Positions 5,188 through 6,428 of a DNA stretch of 6,428 bases are shown piece by piece; within the stretch, counting starts at the first letter, position 1; every line of letters begins with the position of its first letter. The DNA is from an uncultured Verrucomicrobiota bacterium (GTDB lineage Bacteria > Verrucomicrobiota > Kiritimatiellia > RFP12 > UBA1067), in the NCBI GenBank assembly GCA_947305585.1, contig CAMZDY010000059.1, positions 1 through 6,428 of the forward strand, written 5' to 3'. The position numbers and the translations under genes were made by a program. The notes below the pieces were generated by a model. It searched no databases, was not told where the DNA came from, and worked only from the letters and a program-made list of their open reading frames with translations.

Positions 5188-6245
5188 TCGTGGCCGGTGC
5201 GGGCATTTGGGGCTGCACTGTCGCCCGGGTGCTGGCGGAAGCCGGTCTCGAGGTGGAGGTGTGGGAGAAGCGTCCGGTGACGGGCGGCAACGTGCGGTGC
5301 GAAACGGACGAGGCTACCGGCATCGAGGTGCACGTCTACGGCTCGCACATCTTCCATACGCACATTCCGGAAGTGTGGGAGTTCGTCAACCGCTTCGTGC
5401 GCATGAACGGCTATCAGCACAAGGTGCTGGCGCGCCATGCCGGGAAGACGTACTTCCTGCCGCTCGGGCTGACGCTCGTCAACGCGTTCTTCGGGGTGGA
5501 ACTGAAGCCGTCGGAGCTCCCCGACTTCATGCGCGACGAAGCGCATTCCAAAGCCATTTTCGACGCGTTCTTCCGCAACTACACTTCCAAGCAGTGGGGC
5601 AAGGCGCCGGAGGATATCGATCCTACCATCATCAAGCGCGTGCCGGTTCGCGCCACGTACGACGTAAACTACTTCAACGACTACTGGCAGGGGATTCCGG
5701 AGTCGGGCTACAACAGTCTCTTCGACCGGCTTCTCGATCATCCGAACATCAAGGTGGAGACGGGCCGCGCTTTCACGCTCGATGATCTGGGGGATCGGAC
5801 GGTGTTCTATTCCGGCCCCATCGACGAGCTCTTCGGTTTCCGGTTCGGTCCCCTCCCTTGGCGCACTTTGCGCTTCGAGACGGAGCGTTTGCCGGTAGCG
5901 GATGCGCAAGGGACGAGCGTCGTCAACTACGTGGATGCGGACGTGCCCTATACGCGTCAGCACGAGTACAAGCACTACCATCCCGAACAGAAAAAGGTGA
6001 TGGAGCACCCGGAGACGATCGTCTGCCGGGAGTATTCGGCCGAATGGAAGCCGGGCGACGAACCGTACTATCCCGTCAACAACGAGGAAAGCGCCGCGCT
6101 GCTGAAGCGCTATCAGGAGGCGGCCCGGGACTATCCCAACCTGATCGTGGGCGGACGGCTGGGCGCGTACAAGTATTTCGACATGGACAAATCGATCGAA
6201 GCGGCGCTTGAAACGGCGCGGAAATATCTGGAGGAAAACAAATGA
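5166..6245 (+). CDS. glf: UDP-galactopyranose mutase (Glf)
   Basis: This flavoenzyme interconverts UDP-galactopyranose and UDP-galactofuranose, the donor of galactofuranose for O-antigens, capsules and other glycoconjugates. The 359 residues match bacterial Glf (about 365-390). Motifs in order are the FAD-binding GAGIWG (11-16; the family usually has a smaller or Phe residue where Trp15 stands), VYGSHIFHT (57-65), FFRNYTSKQWGK (135-146), KRVPVRATYDVNYFNDYWQG (157-176), VFYSGPIDELFG (213-224), RTLRFE (233-238), CREYS (287-291), and RLGAYKYFDMDKSIEAAL (331-348), which is the C-terminal FAD/substrate segment. The conserved Args near 162 and 288 probably contact the diphosphate. The start at ATG 5166 leaves the dinucleotide-binding strand at the N-terminus. 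It overlaps the SDR gene by 22 bases and the next gene by 4. It is the clearest sign that the locus makes a surface glycan. Galactofuranosyl transferases are expected outside the window. Confidence 0.96.
   Translation: MDGAKTIIVAGAGIWGCTVARVLAEAGLEVEVWEKRPVTGGNVRCETDEATGIEVHVYGSHIFHTHIPEVWEFVNRFVRMNGYQHKVLARHAGKTYFLPLGLTLVNAFFGVELKPSELPDFMRDEAHSKAIFDAFFRNYTSKQWGKAPEDIDPTIIKRVPVRATYDVNYFNDYWQGIPESGYNSLFDRLLDHPNIKVETGRAFTLDDLGDRTVFYSGPIDELFGFRFGPLPWRTLRFETERLPVADAQGTSVVNYVDADVPYTRQHEYKHYHPEQKKVMEHPETIVCREYSAEWKPGDEPYYPVNNEESAALLKRYQEAARDYPNLIVGGRLGAYKYFDMDKSIEAALETARKYLEENK
6230..6235 (+). promoter_or_regulatory. Ribosome binding site for the last, partial gene
   Basis: GGAGGA ends 6 bases before ATG 6242, inside the last codons of glf. 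It supports the ATG at the 4-base overlap as the true start. Confidence 0.75.
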
Positions 6246-6428
6246 TCAAAGTAGGCATTATCGGTTGCGGATTCGTGGGCGGCGCCTTGAAGGCGTGGCT
6301 GGAGGAGAACAATCCCGAAGTGGCGGTGTTCGTGTCGGATCCGCCCAAGGGATACAACGACGACCTGTCGCAGATCGACGTGGCGTTTCTGCAGATCCAC
6401 GTGCCCACCGAGGACGACGGCACGCAGG
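6242..6428 (+). CDS. N-terminus of a UDP-glucose/GDP-mannose dehydrogenase-like protein (partial, cut by window end)
   Basis: Sixty-two codons are visible. They begin with a dinucleotide-binding strand and loop, VGIIGCGFVGGAL (4-16), with GxGxxG at 8-13. The second strand VAVFVSDPP (27-35) follows, then IDVAFLQIHVPTEDDGTQ (45-62). The last block matches the strand and VPTP...DGS.D loop of nucleotide-sugar dehydrogenases, which oxidise a UDP- or GDP-sugar C6 to a carboxylate with NAD. In ordinary UDP-glucose 6-dehydrogenases this loop lies at about residue 80-90; here it is at about 54, so the N-terminal domain is compact. This resembles small, poorly characterised UDP-glucose-dehydrogenase-like proteins. 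Directly after glf, a role in sugar-nucleotide metabolism is likely. The catalytic Cys region is outside the window, so activity cannot be judged. Confidence 0.75.
   Translation, partial: MIKVGIIGCGFVGGALKAWLEENNPEVAVFVSDPPKGYNDDLSQIDVAFLQIHVPTEDDGTQ

Noticed and set aside
1134..5706. Shared 14-base string ATTCCGGAGTCGGG in the phosphatase (about 1135) and in glf (about 5694)
   Set aside because: Both copies encode IPESG with the favoured codons of this genome. No flanking similarity or mobile-element structure is seen.
4944..6008. 354-codon open frame on the minus strand over glf
   Set aside because: It is rich in His/Arg/Val and has no recognisable domain. It is the antisense shadow of glf and the SDR, typical in GC-rich DNA.
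1..6428. CRISPR array, tRNA/rRNA, insertion sequence, attachment site or intrinsic terminator
   Set aside because: No direct repeat series, RNA-gene signature, transposase, terminal inverted repeats or hairpin followed by a T-run was seen. Coding sequence fills the window from base 52 to the end.

Overview
The window is one tightly packed, all-forward gene string. Nine coding sequences run from a promoter at the left edge to a gene cut off by the right edge, with no non-coding gap after base 51. Base composition is GC-rich (roughly 60%, estimated by eye). Several genes have good Shine-Dalgarno sequences (AAGGAGGT, AAAGGAG, GGAGGA), and the one visible promoter is of the ordinary sigma-70 extended -10 type. 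This argues for a GC-rich bacterium outside Bacteroidota, whose promoters and ribosome binding sites look different. I lean weakly towards a Verrucomicrobiota/PVC-type or other Gram-negative organism, but no marker here fixes the taxonomy.

Region 1 (1-51) holds a near-consensus promoter whose predicted start site lies only a few bases before the first ATG, so the first gene may be read from a leaderless or almost leaderless mRNA. Region 2 (52-2263) carries three housekeeping-type genes: thiD (HMP/HMP-P kinase of thiamine synthesis), a histidine-phosphatase-superfamily protein, and an RsuA/RluB-type rRNA pseudouridine synthase. Region 3 (2260-5187) is an acyl-chemistry cassette: a divergent FabH-like ketoacyl-ACP synthase III, a stand-alone acyl carrier protein, an FkbH-like HAD-IIIC enzyme and a compact short-chain dehydrogenase. 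Region 4 (5166-6428) begins a nucleotide-sugar section: UDP-galactopyranose mutase (glf) and the N-terminus of a short UDP-glucose/GDP-mannose dehydrogenase-like protein.

The best reading of regions 3 and 4 together is the start of a surface-polysaccharide or glycolipid locus. UDP-galactofuranose would be made by Glf. A small acyl group, possibly glyceryl-derived, would be built on the dedicated ACP by the FkbH, KASIII and SDR proteins and then attached to a sugar or small molecule by an enzyme outside the window. The KASIII-ACP-FkbH trio is also the core of tetronate biosynthesis, so a small-molecule product cannot be excluded. All eight gene junctions overlap, seven of them by exactly 4 bases, so the genes are probably co-transcribed and translationally coupled. 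The acyl cassette shows specific residue losses, in the ACP recognition helix and in the KASIII CoA- and ACP-contact residues. These suggest a closed system insulated from fatty-acid synthesis, and this is the part of the window most worth pursuing.
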